Positions 32,845 through 40,946 of a DNA stretch of 55,883 bases are shown piece after piece. The DNA comes from an uncultured Candidatus Saccharibacteria bacterium. Lineage in GTDB: Bacteria > Patescibacteriota > Saccharimonadia > Saccharimonadales > Saccharimonadaceae. A program made the translations under genes and the position numbers. Under the pieces are notes generated by a model. That model was not told the DNA's origin, ran no database searches, and saw nothing but the letters and a program-made list of their open reading frames with translations. Location: the NCBI GenBank assembly GCA_938041435.1, contig CALISR010000019.1, positions 1 through 55,883 on the forward strand, given 5' to 3'. Every line of letters starts with the position of its first letter. Position 1 is the stretch's first letter.

Positions 32845-35541
32845 GTGATAAAAAAGGCAATTATTGTGCTTGCGGCACTTGGTAGTGTTGTGTTGCTTGC
32901 ACTTCTCTATCATGGCACAACGCATGCCGACCAATGGGGTATGGTGTGGCACGATGAGTTTACTGGCTCGGCTGTGTCTGGCGAGTGGGACATACTAAAG
33001 CAAAATACTGACAACTTGCGCAATACCCACCTCGCCTACAGCCCAAATAATCTCAAGGTGGCCAACAGCCATCTCGAGATCACCACGCAGCGCCACTGCG
33101 TGAGCAATTTGAACGAACCACTCACCAGTGCCAACATGAGTGAGCAGCCCTGCCCCAGCGGCACCACAACGCGCTACCTTAGTGGACGAGTCAAAAACAA
33201 GGGTAAGGTTGTGGACGGCACGAAGCCATTCCGAGCCGAGATTCGGGCGAAGTTTAATTGGAATGGCAAGCGCGGTACACGGCCGTCGCTGTGGATGGTG
33301 AGTGGCAATACGCTCCAAAACTGCAACGACAACCCCAAGGCCAACGACCCATACGGTGAGCTAGACATCATTGAGTGGTATTCATCCACACCAAATTACG
33401 CGTGGTCCACCACACACATGTCGTGCTACCACCATGGTGTCGATGCCAAATGGAAGACTGGCTGGCGGACGCGTGCCCTATCGCACAGTGGCGAGCACTA
33501 TGCCGGTGCGCGGCCAGGCTCGTTTGCATACGAGTGGCACACCTGGGCGGTAGAATATGATGGTACGACGGTCAAGTACTTTGTAGACGACCAACCCATC
33601 AAGGTATATCGCTACCATGTGAGCCCTACCGACGATGGCAACATCCTCCCCAGGACGGATGCCGAACCACTGACGAAGGTCGCCAGCCAAGAGAATATCA
33701 ATGGTGCATTCCACCGTGGCTGGCAATTCATCCTCAATGACTACGTAGAGATTAGCAAAAACCTCAGCCCTATCGACCCATCCGACCCATTCCCTACCCA
33801 GACGATGCTGATCGACTATGTGCGTGTCTTCCAAAAGGGTGCGGGCACGCAGCCACCCGAGACGCCAGTGCCAGCAACCGGCACGAAATGGGCCAAGCAT
33901 GATGCTGCAGGCGACCGCAAATGGTCGGCCCTTGCCAGCTCGGCCGATGGGAGCAAGCTGGCAGCTGCCGCCTGGGGTGGCACAATCCATACCTCGCGCG
34001 ATGGCGGTGCAACCTGGACGGAGCAACCAAAGTCTGAGGTGCGCAACTGGGTGAGCATCGCAAGCTCAGCCGATGGGAGCAAGATTGCGGCACTCTACGA
34101 CTGGGGCGGCTACATCATCACATCACAAGACGGCGGTGCAACGTGGCACAAGCACGCGATGAGTGGCTCGATCAACTGGATGTCGATCGCGAGCTCGGCC
34201 GATGGCAATAAGCTGGTGGCTGTTGCCAAAGACCACGCGATTTATACCTCGCGCGATGGCGGGGCAACCTGGACGGAGCAACCAAAGTCGGGTAGCCGCA
34301 AATGGCGCGCCGTCACAAGCTCGGCTGATGGCAATAAGCTTGCTGCAGTCGTCGAAGGCGGTGCTATCTATACCTCCTTAGACGGCGGCAAGACCTGGAC
34401 AGAACGCGCCCAAGCTGGCAACCGCACCTGGACATCAATTGCCAGCTCGCCCGATGGCACAAAGCTGGTCGCAACAGCCGCTGGTGGCTATATCTATACT
34501 TCGGCCGACGGTGGCGTGACGTGGACGGAACGCAGCGTGGATGGCCGGCACAACTGGACAGCAACAACCATCTCAGCCGATGGCAGTACCCTCGCTGCAA
34601 CAGCTGGCGGTGGTGGCTATATCTACGTATCGACCGACGGCGGTGCAACGTGGGTAGCTCAGACGTCGCCTGGCGTGCCCAACTGGTCAGCCCTTGCCAG
34701 CTCGACCGATAGGAGCAAGCTGATAGCTGCTGCCTACGGTGGCATGATATATACCACCACTCCACCGGTAGATGATCGCACACTGGCCGCTGCCGAAGCT
34801 GCTGTAGCCCGAGCCGAAGCCAGCAAGAACCCTGCAGACATCGCTGCTGCCCAAGCTCGCATTGCCGCCGTCAAGGATGCACGCAAACAAGCCGCCCTCC
34901 AGGCTCGGCTTAACGCCATCACATCAGCCCCATCCACACCAACACCCAAGCAGCCCACGCAGCCAAATCAGCCGACCAACTCAACTACCATTACCCAGCC
35001 ACGCGGCGGTGCGGTATCGCTCGCTACGGCCGGCAAACCGTGCAGCCACATTGCCTCAGCCGAGCCAGCAACCGCCCCCGCGCAGTACCAAGGCCGGGTT
35101 CTGCGCAACAGCGTGCGCTTCACTATCACCTGTGCTAGGCAGACCGCTCACACTGGCTACACCACCCATGTAGCACTCACACTAAGCCAGCACTACCGCG
35201 ACCCAAGCCGCCTCACCGTGCTCAAAATTGCCAAAGGTGGATCAGTCATCGAAGACATCACAAACCGGATCAACTTTGGCACAAACCCGAGCGGTACACG
35301 CACAACGATTGCCTACGATGTAACCGACGGTGGCTTTGGTGACGAAGATGGCACTGCCAACGGCACGATCCTCGACCCCATCGCCATCTACGAAGATACG
35401 TCGCACACCGGCTCTACGGGCAGCTCACCCCACCGCGGCGGGCTCCTCGCCAACACTGGCGATAGCATCCTCCCCATCACCCTCGGTGCAATTGTACTAG
35501 GTGGTGGCGGAGTGTGGATACTCCGCAAACGGCGACCGTAG
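32845..35541 (+). CDS. GH16 beta-glucanase with seven BNR-like repeats and LANTG surface anchor
   Basis: A large surface enzyme (898 aa). An N-terminal signal/anchor segment is followed by a GH16 laminarinase-type domain (about residues 32-330) with catalytic ELDIIE (Glu172, Asp174, Glu177). Seven BNR/Ycf48-like repeats of about 41 aa follow (about 345-640; pattern W-SIASSADGSKL...YTSxDGGxTW), then an Ala-rich coiled coil, a Pro/Thr linker and a beta-rich domain. It ends LLANTGDS, a hydrophobic segment and KRRP, a sortase-type signal. GH16 enzymes cleave beta-1,3/1,4-glucans or galactans. The GTG start at 32845 is preceded by a G-rich ribosome binding site; an ATG at 32734 precedes the promoter and was rejected. 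Confidence 0.87.
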   Translation: MIKKAIIVLAALGSVVLLALLYHGTTHADQWGMVWHDEFTGSAVSGEWDILKQNTDNLRNTHLAYSPNNLKVANSHLEITTQRHCVSNLNEPLTSANMSEQPCPSGTTTRYLSGRVKNKGKVVDGTKPFRAEIRAKFNWNGKRGTRPSLWMVSGNTLQNCNDNPKANDPYGELDIIEWYSSTPNYAWSTTHMSCYHHGVDAKWKTGWRTRALSHSGEHYAGARPGSFAYEWHTWAVEYDGTTVKYFVDDQPIKVYRYHVSPTDDGNILPRTDAEPLTKVASQENINGAFHRGWQFILNDYVEISKNLSPIDPSDPFPTQTMLIDYVRVFQKGAGTQPPETPVPATGTKWAKHDAAGDRKWSALASSADGSKLAAAAWGGTIHTSRDGGATWTEQPKSEVRNWVSIASSADGSKIAALYDWGGYIITSQDGGATWHKHAMSGSINWMSIASSADGNKLVAVAKDHAIYTSRDGGATWTEQPKSGSRKWRAVTSSADGNKLAAVVEGGAIYTSLDGGKTWTERAQAGNRTWTSIASSPDGTKLVATAAGGYIYTSADGGVTWTERSVDGRHNWTATTISADGSTLAATAGGGGYIYVSTDGGATWVAQTSPGVPNWSALASSTDRSKLIAAAYGGMIYTTTPPVDDRTLAAAEAAVARAEASKNPADIAAAQARIAAVKDARKQAALQARLNAITSAPSTPTPKQPTQPNQPTNSTTITQPRGGAVSLATAGKPCSHIASAEPATAPAQYQGRVLRNSVRFTITCARQTAHTGYTTHVALTLSQHYRDPSRLTVLKIAKGGSVIEDITNRINFGTNPSGTRTTIAYDVTDGGFGDEDGTANGTILDPIAIYEDTSHTGSTGSSPHRGGLLANTGDSILPITLGAIVLGGGGVWILRKRRP

Positions 35542-36144
35542 CCGTACTCCTGCCCCACACAGCTCTATCTTGGCTTGGATACTTGCTATCCAAGCCACTT
35601 TCTTTTGCCACCTCGCGTGTATTGGTGTGTAAAGCTTGCTGGTAAGAGCGAGATTTACACGTATTAGCAATGTGGGGTTGGCGCTCTAACCATCTCCCGC
35701 ACTGCTTTGGGTAAGAATAAGAGCACGCTATACGTGCCTCTCCCCTCCCCAAAATCACAAACCATCCTCAATAGGTGGAGGACTAATCATCGGCTCAATG
35801 TGATCACCCACACTGCCATTGTGTAGATCACAAGGCCGATGCATTAGTGATTGACACCAAGATACATCGCACAGGAAGCAAGTTCCATCGGTCGCCATCA
35901 TCTCTAGCACCTAGCATCACCGTGCAACACAAAGGCCGCGCCAACATGGCCGCGGCCCACCTATTCTCACCCAAGAGCCCCTAGCAGCGCGCTGGTGCTG
36001 ACGTTCTATCTGTGTAAGGTGTCCCTTTGCTGCTTATACTCAAGTACTGTGACGGTGTATCACTGCTACATTAGCGCCCAAGCCGCTTTCATATAATGCA
36101 ATTGCTCTATGATGACCCAGCACCCTACTCTACCAACCAAAAAA
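35542..36144. other. convergent intergenic region with several hairpins
   Basis: About 600 nt between two convergent surface-protein genes. Besides the terminator at 35572, it holds GTGTAAA...TTTACAC (35632-35664) with an inner CTTGCT/AGCGAG stem, TGTGATC...GATCACA with inner ACAC/GTGT (about 35798-35832), and GGCCGCG/CGCGGCC (about 35934). No T-run follows the last two. No coding frame was accepted. Confidence 0.45.
35572..35606 (+). terminator. terminator of the GH16-BNR gene
   Basis: GGCTTGGATA (35572-35581) pairs with TATCCAAGCC (35587-35596) across a 5 nt loop, followed by a T-rich tail. Confidence 0.75.
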
Positions 36145-36171
36145 GAGAAAGGCATACGGTATGCCTTTCTC
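36139..36171 (-). terminator. terminator of the BNR stalk gene
   Basis: GAGAAAGGCATA and TATGCCTTTCTC (12 bp, 3 nt loop) followed by T6 on the minus strand, a strong intrinsic terminator. Confidence 0.85.
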
Positions 36172-36201
36172 TTGGGTATAGAGACGCTGCAGTGCAGTGC
36201 T

Positions 36202-37725
36202 CTAGTTCTTGCGGCTCTTGACGAACCAGAAGCTCCCGGCGCCAATGCCACTGGCTGCGAGTGCAGCAACGAGCCATACGCTGTCACCGGTGTCAGCGAG
36301 AGCTGGACCTTCGTGCTTAGCAGGAGCGGCAGCCTCTGCTGCTGGTTTAGCTGCAGGTGCTGGGTTGGCTGCTGGTGCTTGCTCTGCAGCCGGAGCCGGC
36401 TCTTCTGCTGGTGCAGGTTCTACAGCTGGCTCAGCTGGGGCAGGTGTAGCTGGAGCTGGGTTGGCAGGCGCAGGATTTGCAGGCGCGGGCGTCGCAGGCG
36501 CAGGGGTAGCTGGAGCAGGATTTGCTGGGGTCGGAGTCGCAGGTGCGGGCGTCGCTGGAGCGGGTGTAGCTGGTGCTGGAGTGGCCGGAGCAGGTGTAGC
36601 GGGCGCAGGATTGGCCGGAGCTGGGTTAGCCGGTGCAGGATTTGCGGGCGCAGGGTTAGCTGGTGCTGGGTTGGCCGGAGCTGGCTGCACAACTGGCTTG
36701 TCCTTAGCTGTTGCTGTGTTGATGTTGCCACCGTTGAGTGCTGCAGCGAGGCGTGCACCGTCGTCTGACATAACAACAGCCGACCACGCACCGGTAGCAG
36801 CGCTATCATTTTCCATCCAGGTGACACCACCATCGTCTGAGGTGTAGACCTTACCACCGTTGACTGTCGCGGCGAGTTTCATACCATCGGCTGAGCTAGC
36901 GATCGATGCCCACTTCTGAGTGCCAGCGGCTGCTTGCTCTGTCCAGGTGACACCGCTGTCTGTCGAGGTGTAGACAACGCCGTCGGCAACAGTCGCAGCA
37001 AGCTTGGTGCCGTCAGATGAGCTAGCGATCGATGTCCACTTCTGAGTGCCAGCGGCTGCTTGCTCTGTCCAGGTGACACCGCTGTCTGTCGAGGTGTAGA
37101 CAACGCCGTCGGCAACAGTCGCAGCAAGCTTGGTGCCGTCAGATGAGCTAGCGATCGATGTCCACTTCTTCGCACCTGGGTTGGCTTGCTCTTTCCAGCT
37201 TGCGCCAGAGTTGGTGGAGGTAAATACCCCACGGTTGGTTGCCACAGCGGCGAGCTTGGTGCCATCGGCCGAGCTAGTAACAGACACCCAGTCACCAGCA
37301 GCTCCTGGAAGACCATTTTTCGTCCAGGTAGCACCTGAGTCATTCGAGGTGTACATGTAGCCACCCCATTGGTAAAAGGCAGCGATCTTGCTACCATCAG
37401 CCGAGCTAGCAAGAGCCGTCCACTTTTGCGGAGTGGTAAGGCCAGTTATTGGTCGTTCCTCCCAAGTGACACCACTGTCTGTCGAGGTGTAGACATTCCC
37501 GACATTCACTGCTGCGACGAGCTTGGTGCCGTCTGCCGAGCCAGCCATTGCCGACCAGTTCTTTGTGCCAGAGCCAGCTTGGTCCTTCCAGGCTACCTCT
37601 TGGGCAGCACGTGTAGGCTGGGCAAACAATGCCACCATGGCAGCTACCGCCACCAGGCACCCAGCCTGAGATACACGCGTCAGTGTTCTCCATTTATTAT
37701 GTTTTGCTTGCCTGAGTTCCCTCAT
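36202..37725 (-). CDS. BNR-repeat surface protein with Pro-Ala stalk and LADTG anchor
   Basis: A 507 aa surface protein: a signal peptide after a basic N-terminus (hydrophobic stretch about residues 22-37), seven BNR-like repeats of about 42 aa of the same family as in the GH16 protein, then a stalk of some 17 PANPA/PATPA units, a Glu/Ala linker and ALADTGDS with hydrophobic segment and KSRKN tail (sortase-type signal). Two BNR units are identical at DNA level over about 126 bp. A Pro-Ala stalk typically spans a cell wall. AAGGAGG is 7 nt before ATG 37725. It is probably an adhesin or host-contact protein (inference). Confidence 0.8.
   Translation of the reverse strand: MRELRQAKHNKWRTLTRVSQAGCLVAVAAMVALFAQPTRAAQEVAWKDQAGSGTKNWSAMAGSADGTKLVAAVNVGNVYTSTDSGVTWEERPITGLTTPQKWTALASSADGSKIAAFYQWGGYMYTSNDSGATWTKNGLPGAAGDWVSVTSSADGTKLAAVATNRGVFTSTNSGASWKEQANPGAKKWTSIASSSDGTKLAATVADGVVYTSTDSGVTWTEQAAAGTQKWTSIASSSDGTKLAATVADGVVYTSTDSGVTWTEQAAAGTQKWASIASSADGMKLAATVNGGKVYTSDDGGVTWMENDSAATGAWSAVVMSDDGARLAAALNGGNINTATAKDKPVVQPAPANPAPANPAPANPAPANPAPANPAPATPAPATPAPATPAPATPAPATPTPANPAPATPAPATPAPANPAPANPAPATPAPAEPAVEPAPAEEPAPAAEQAPAANPAPAAKPAAEAAAPAKHEGPALADTGDSVWLVAALAASGIGAGSFWFVKSRKN
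36450..36690 (-). repeat. 15-bp minisatellite encoding the Pro-Ala stalk
   Basis: Degenerate 15 bp units encoding NPAPA or TPAPA follow one another without break. Such arrays change copy number by slippage, so stalk length may vary between cells. Confidence 0.7.
36910..37165 (-). repeat. two identical 126-bp tandem BNR units
   Basis: The sequence from about 36910 is repeated exactly with a 126 bp offset; a third, diverged unit begins at 37147. This is a recent duplication or one kept uniform by recombination. Confidence 0.85.
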
Positions 37726-37778
37726 GCAATAACCCTCCTTTTTGTTGTGAAACACAACACCTTAAATATAACGTTCGC

Positions 37779-37808
37779 ATTATATCATTATTACGCTTAT
37801 GGTAACAA
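37779..37808 (-). promoter_or_regulatory. promoter of the BNR stalk gene
   Basis: TTGTTA (37803-37808), 18 nt and TATAAT (37779-37784) on the minus strand. The motif ACCATAAGCGT (37793-37803) and a later AACGTT are shared with the GH16 gene promoter. Confidence 0.6.
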
Positions 37809-37897
37809 GAGGGTAATTGGGCCTGAAATAAACAAGCCTTCTGCCCTAGACCCCAGGAATTCACCATCGTTATCTGTATGTAGAAAATACATCACTC

Positions 37898-37917
37898 TGT
37901 GGAAATATTGTGGAGAA
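37898..37917 (+). promoter_or_regulatory. tandem GTGGA element (DnaA-box-like)
   Basis: TGTGGAAATATTGTGGAGAA with GTGGA cores 11 bp ap apart, about 90 bp upstream of the stalk gene's -35, the same distance as at the GH16 gene but in opposite orientation relative to the gene. Confidence 0.4.
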
Positions 37918-37922
37918 GTATA

Positions 37923-38309
37923 CTATATTTCCTCAGTATTTTCTTGCAACCACTGTGCGATGTGCACGATATCCCAATGATCGGTGGCAATCTGCACTGC
38001 TATATTCTCAAGTTCTTGGGGTGCCGCTCGCAACCAGACATCATTGCGTAATAAAAATACTCCAGTTAGTGTTACTGCAGTCCGTTTATTCCCATCTATA
38101 AACGGATGGTCAGCGATGCAATGACGGAGATACACTGCTGCTTTTTTATGCACCGATCCATAGAGCTCACGACCAAACAACACTGCCTGTGGTGTAACGA
38201 CGAGTGACGCAAGTGCCTTCGCGTCGCGCAGACCATGCGAGCCACCATAGTCCGCAATCACCCAATAATGTAATGCTTGAATCTCATCCGTCGTTAGATA
38301 GCGCATCAT
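37923..38309 (-). CDS. doc: Doc-type Fic-domain toxin
   Basis: A 128 aa death-on-curing protein. The Fic core motif is HPFIDGNKRTAVTL, as in Doc, which phosphorylates EF-Tu; classical Fic AMPylases have HPFxxGNGR instead. Family length is right. Its ATG overlaps the stop of the AbrB-type antitoxin gene by 4 nt, the usual toxin-antitoxin layout. Confidence 0.88.
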   Translation of the reverse strand: MMRYLTTDEIQALHYWVIADYGGSHGLRDAKALASLVVTPQAVLFGRELYGSVHKKAAVYLRHCIADHPFIDGNKRTAVTLTGVFLLRNDVWLRAAPQELENIAVQIATDHWDIVHIAQWLQENTEEI

Positions 38310-38542
38310 CGGTCAGCCAAATTCTTCAGCGTTTCACCATACTGCTGCGTGAATGTTTCGTAGTCACGCCGCACTTGGTCAGTTGCTGGTTGCACTGGTG
38401 CATGAGCAGAACTCACCGTATCAACCACAATACGCACTTCATCCCCCTCCTGCCAGCCAAGCGCCCGCAGCTGCTTAGCCGGCAGCGTCACGCCACGGCT
38501 CGAGCCGATTTTGATGATCTTTTGGATTGTGGTAATCGTCAT
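38306..38542 (-). CDS. AbrB/MazE-type antitoxin of the Doc pair
   Basis: A 78 aa protein whose N-terminal half is a swapped-hairpin AbrB domain (TTIQKIIKIGSSRGVTLPAK ... LGWQEGDEVRIVVD). The C-terminal tail is charged and helical (DYETFTQQYGETLKNL) and would bind the toxin. The ATG at 38542 lies 6 nt after a perfect TATAAT, so the mRNA is leaderless; the 12 upstream codons are rejected because they cover the promoter. Confidence 0.85.
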   Translation of the reverse strand: MTITTIQKIIKIGSSRGVTLPAKQLRALGWQEGDEVRIVVDTVSSAHAPVQPATDQVRRDYETFTQQYGETLKNLADR

Positions 38543-38758
38543 AGGCTCATTATAACAAAATTGGAATAAGCATGTCACGCGACAATTAATCGTGTCGATC
38601 TCGTGCTATATACTTAATGTGTGGTTGATCTGAGTATTACTAGCAGTCCCCCAATATGGCGAAGCTTTACCGCTTGAATACGACGAGTTATATGCATGAT
38701 TTTATTATACCTCTATAATAGTTTAGCGGAATCGACCCTCCTGGATGAGACAGTCCAC

Positions 38759-39732
38759 TTATGCTCGCTCCGTGACAGATGCAAAAGTAGTGCTTATATA
38801 GCAAGCTACAAATACTACCAGCCACATCACAAGCGAGACAACGCCTACTGCTGAGCTAGCCAACAGTGAACTCCCACCAACGACCAGAAGCAACATAACT
38901 TGCGAGAAGCCATTAAACGTCCCATGCAGCACGGCAGCAAGCCACACACTTCGGGTTCGCTCAACGACAAAACCAAGCACAAGCGACATCACCACACAAA
39001 ATCCAATGAATAACACCGACCCCTGAAGCGCATTCGCTGTGCCGTAGTTATACCCTAGAGCAATCAGCGGAATATGCCACAGCCCCCACAGCACGCCAAT
39101 CGTCACATATTTCTTGCAAAATGGCCGTCCAGCAAATGCCTGCGCAAGGTAACCACGCCACATGATCTCCTCTGTCATCGCAAAGATTGCATTTACCGTT
39201 AGCCCGGCCATCAATGCACCGACGATACCAAGCGGCAGCATGACAAGCGGTGTTGGTGGCATATTCATCGCGCTAGTATCGACCGATGCGCCGATGAGCT
39301 TCTCGAGGTTATGCACCAAGTGTTCATTCGTCGTCGCTAGGTGACCAAACGTCTCTGGCCATAGCCAGCCAAGAATCACAACAGAACCAACCATCAATGC
39401 CGCCCAGGCCAAGAATAGCCCAGCGACCAATGCATACTTCTTCACGGTGATATGCTTCAATGATAACAACACACGAAACGGCACTGGTATGCCAAGCATA
39501 AATCGACTCAGTAAGAGCGTATACAGTGGTACCGGCATATACAAAACCGCGATGTACGCCAAGCGCAATGCTAGCGCTACCGGCGGCGCGCTACTGCTTG
39601 TCGCAGCTACAACCGCCCAGTAGCCGCCTCCGGCGAGTGCCGTCACGAGAAAGAGGGTGATGAGTACTTTGTTGCGATGCTCTTTTTAATGAGAGGGAGT
39701 GAATTGTATGTTTTTTCTGTCGTGTTACTCAT
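38759..39732 (-). CDS. CPBP-family intramembrane protease, frameshifted near the N-terminus
   Basis: The long frame (to 39646, 295 aa) shows about eight membrane segments and the CPBP/Abi motifs MTEEIMWRGYL (EExxxR), GVLWGLWHIPL and LHGTFNG, as in Rce1-like proteases; relatives act in bacteriocin self-immunity. Its natural start seems to be ATG 39732: the 30-codon frame from there (MSNTTEKTYNSLPLIKK...) joins the long frame if one A is added to the A5 run at codons 16-17, or by a -1 shift at AAA-AAG. As written, only GTG 39646 remains. TATAAT precedes the ATG by about 40-60 nt. Slippage, recoding, decay or sequencing error are all possible. Confidence 0.75.
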
Positions 39733-39847
39733 ATGTATACACCTAGCCTTTTGTGATTTTGTTCGTATGAGGTGATTATACCACCTTGAAGCTTTTTTCG
39801 CTATTTACTTATATAGATAATTGTCCACCATAACTAGATTAGATCAT

Positions 39848-39876
39848 TTGCTTTATTCTTCTATCGCCGCTACAAT
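39848..39876 (+). promoter_or_regulatory. promoter of a short orphan transcript
   Basis: TTGCTT (39848-39853), 17 nt, TACAAT (39871-39876), followed within 45 nt by a terminator-like hairpin and no gene. Confidence 0.5.
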
Positions 39877-39882
39877 AGAGCT

Positions 39883-39936
39883 ATTAAGACGAAAAGGTTC
39901 CGAACGGTTAATTGCCTAAGGACCCTTTTCTTTTTC
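39883..39936 (+). ncRNA. candidate small RNA of about 54 nt
   Basis: AAAAGGTTCC (from 39892) pairs with GGACCCTTTT (39920-39929, one mismatch) and is followed by CTTTTTC. With the promoter just upstream this makes a compact promoter-RNA-terminator unit in a 580 nt gap. Target and function are unknown. Confidence 0.4.
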
Positions 39937-39972
39937 TATATTTGCGCCAGACGGCTAACTTACTACCTCAAG

Positions 39973-40236
39973 CTATACAACCGCCATTTCCTTCCTCATT
40001 ACCTGGATTTGCCACTGGCGTTCGTGGGTGATAGCGGCCCTATCGCCGGGATAAAGGAGATTGATGACCTTGATGGCATAGTCGCTAGCCACCATGGCGT
40101 GCTCCGGCATGTGACCGGTGCCGATGTGATTCACTTACTGTAGTATATCTATCCAACACTCAATACCCTCTTGGCCACTCATTACTTTACTGATCTCAGT
40201 GGCTTTATATAAGAAGTTTTGGCAATCAATGATCAT
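39973..40236 (-). pseudogene. small gene interrupted by in-frame TAA
   Basis: From ATG 40236 a frame of 33 codons (MIIDCQNFLYKATEISKVMS...) reaches TAA at 40135-40137 and continues in the same frame for 53 codons (VNHIGTGHMPEHAMVASDYA ... RQWQIQVMRKEMAVV). Both halves look protein-like, so an 86-residue protein seems interrupted. It lies directly after the Nudix terminator and has no clear ribosome binding site. Family unknown. Confidence 0.4.
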
Positions 40237-40240
40237 ACCA

Positions 40241-40271
40241 AAAACCTCGACGGGGACTGACCCAAGTCGAG
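40241..40271 (-). terminator. Nudix gene terminator
   Basis: CTCGAC/GTCGAG with inner GGG/CCC pairs and a T5 tail on the minus strand. Confidence 0.75.
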
Positions 40272-40316
40272 ACACTATAAAGTTATATTGGTAAAGAAAC
40301 ACATCTCAATCAAGGT

Positions 40317-40796
40317 TTATTGTGTAACTTTACTATACAGTTGTTGCCACTGCCTATGCGCCGCATATGCCCGATCGGTCGCATCATAACCGGTGCCTTG
40401 TAGGTTGTCAGGGCTGATGAACATCACGTCATCACCCTCCTCTCCTGGCGCAAAGTCGAAGTTCTCGGGCCAAACGCGGCAATAAAAACAGATTTGATAC
40501 GCATCAAGCCGCTCAATATATATCTGATCCGACGCGTCAAAAATTTGATAGCGCACATCGCCCCGGTAGCCGACCTCTTCATGCAGCTCGCGCTTTAGCG
40601 ATGACTCAATCGTCTCATCATAATCCATTCCGCCACCAGGCAAATCCCAAAACGGCCGATCAATTTCTTTGACAACCAAGATCTGCCCAGCGTCGTTATA
40701 TATTAATGCTTTGAGGGAGATGCGGTAGAGATAATCGTGGCGAACTATTCCGTCTGCATTTTGCGTAATGAGGTGTCCGTTGGTATTTTTTGGCAT
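40317..40796 (-). CDS. Nudix hydrolase
   Basis: A 159 aa protein with a textbook Nudix box, GGMDYDETIESSLKRELHEE followed by VGY, fitting GX5EX7REUXEEXGU exactly. The substrate is not evident; it could be an NTP-sanitising or nucleoside diphosphate-X enzyme. TATAAT is 7 nt before the ATG and there is no ribosome binding site, so leaderless translation is likely. Confidence 0.88.
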   Translation of the reverse strand: MPKNTNGHLITQNADGIVRHDYLYRISLKALIYNDAGQILVVKEIDRPFWDLPGGGMDYDETIESSLKRELHEEVGYRGDVRYQIFDASDQIYIERLDAYQICFYCRVWPENFDFAPGEEGDDVMFISPDNLQGTGYDATDRAYAAHRQWQQLYSKVTQ

Positions 40797-40946
40797 GAGA
40801 GAAATTATAGCATACTTATTTCTTTCTCGCTATTTGCTTATATTCCTCTTCTTGTTGTGATGAAACTACTACGACGAAGTACCGAACTGTCAGTTATCTA
40901 GCTTGTGTTGCATCTATCAAGTACGTTGATGACTCATTGCCACCAG

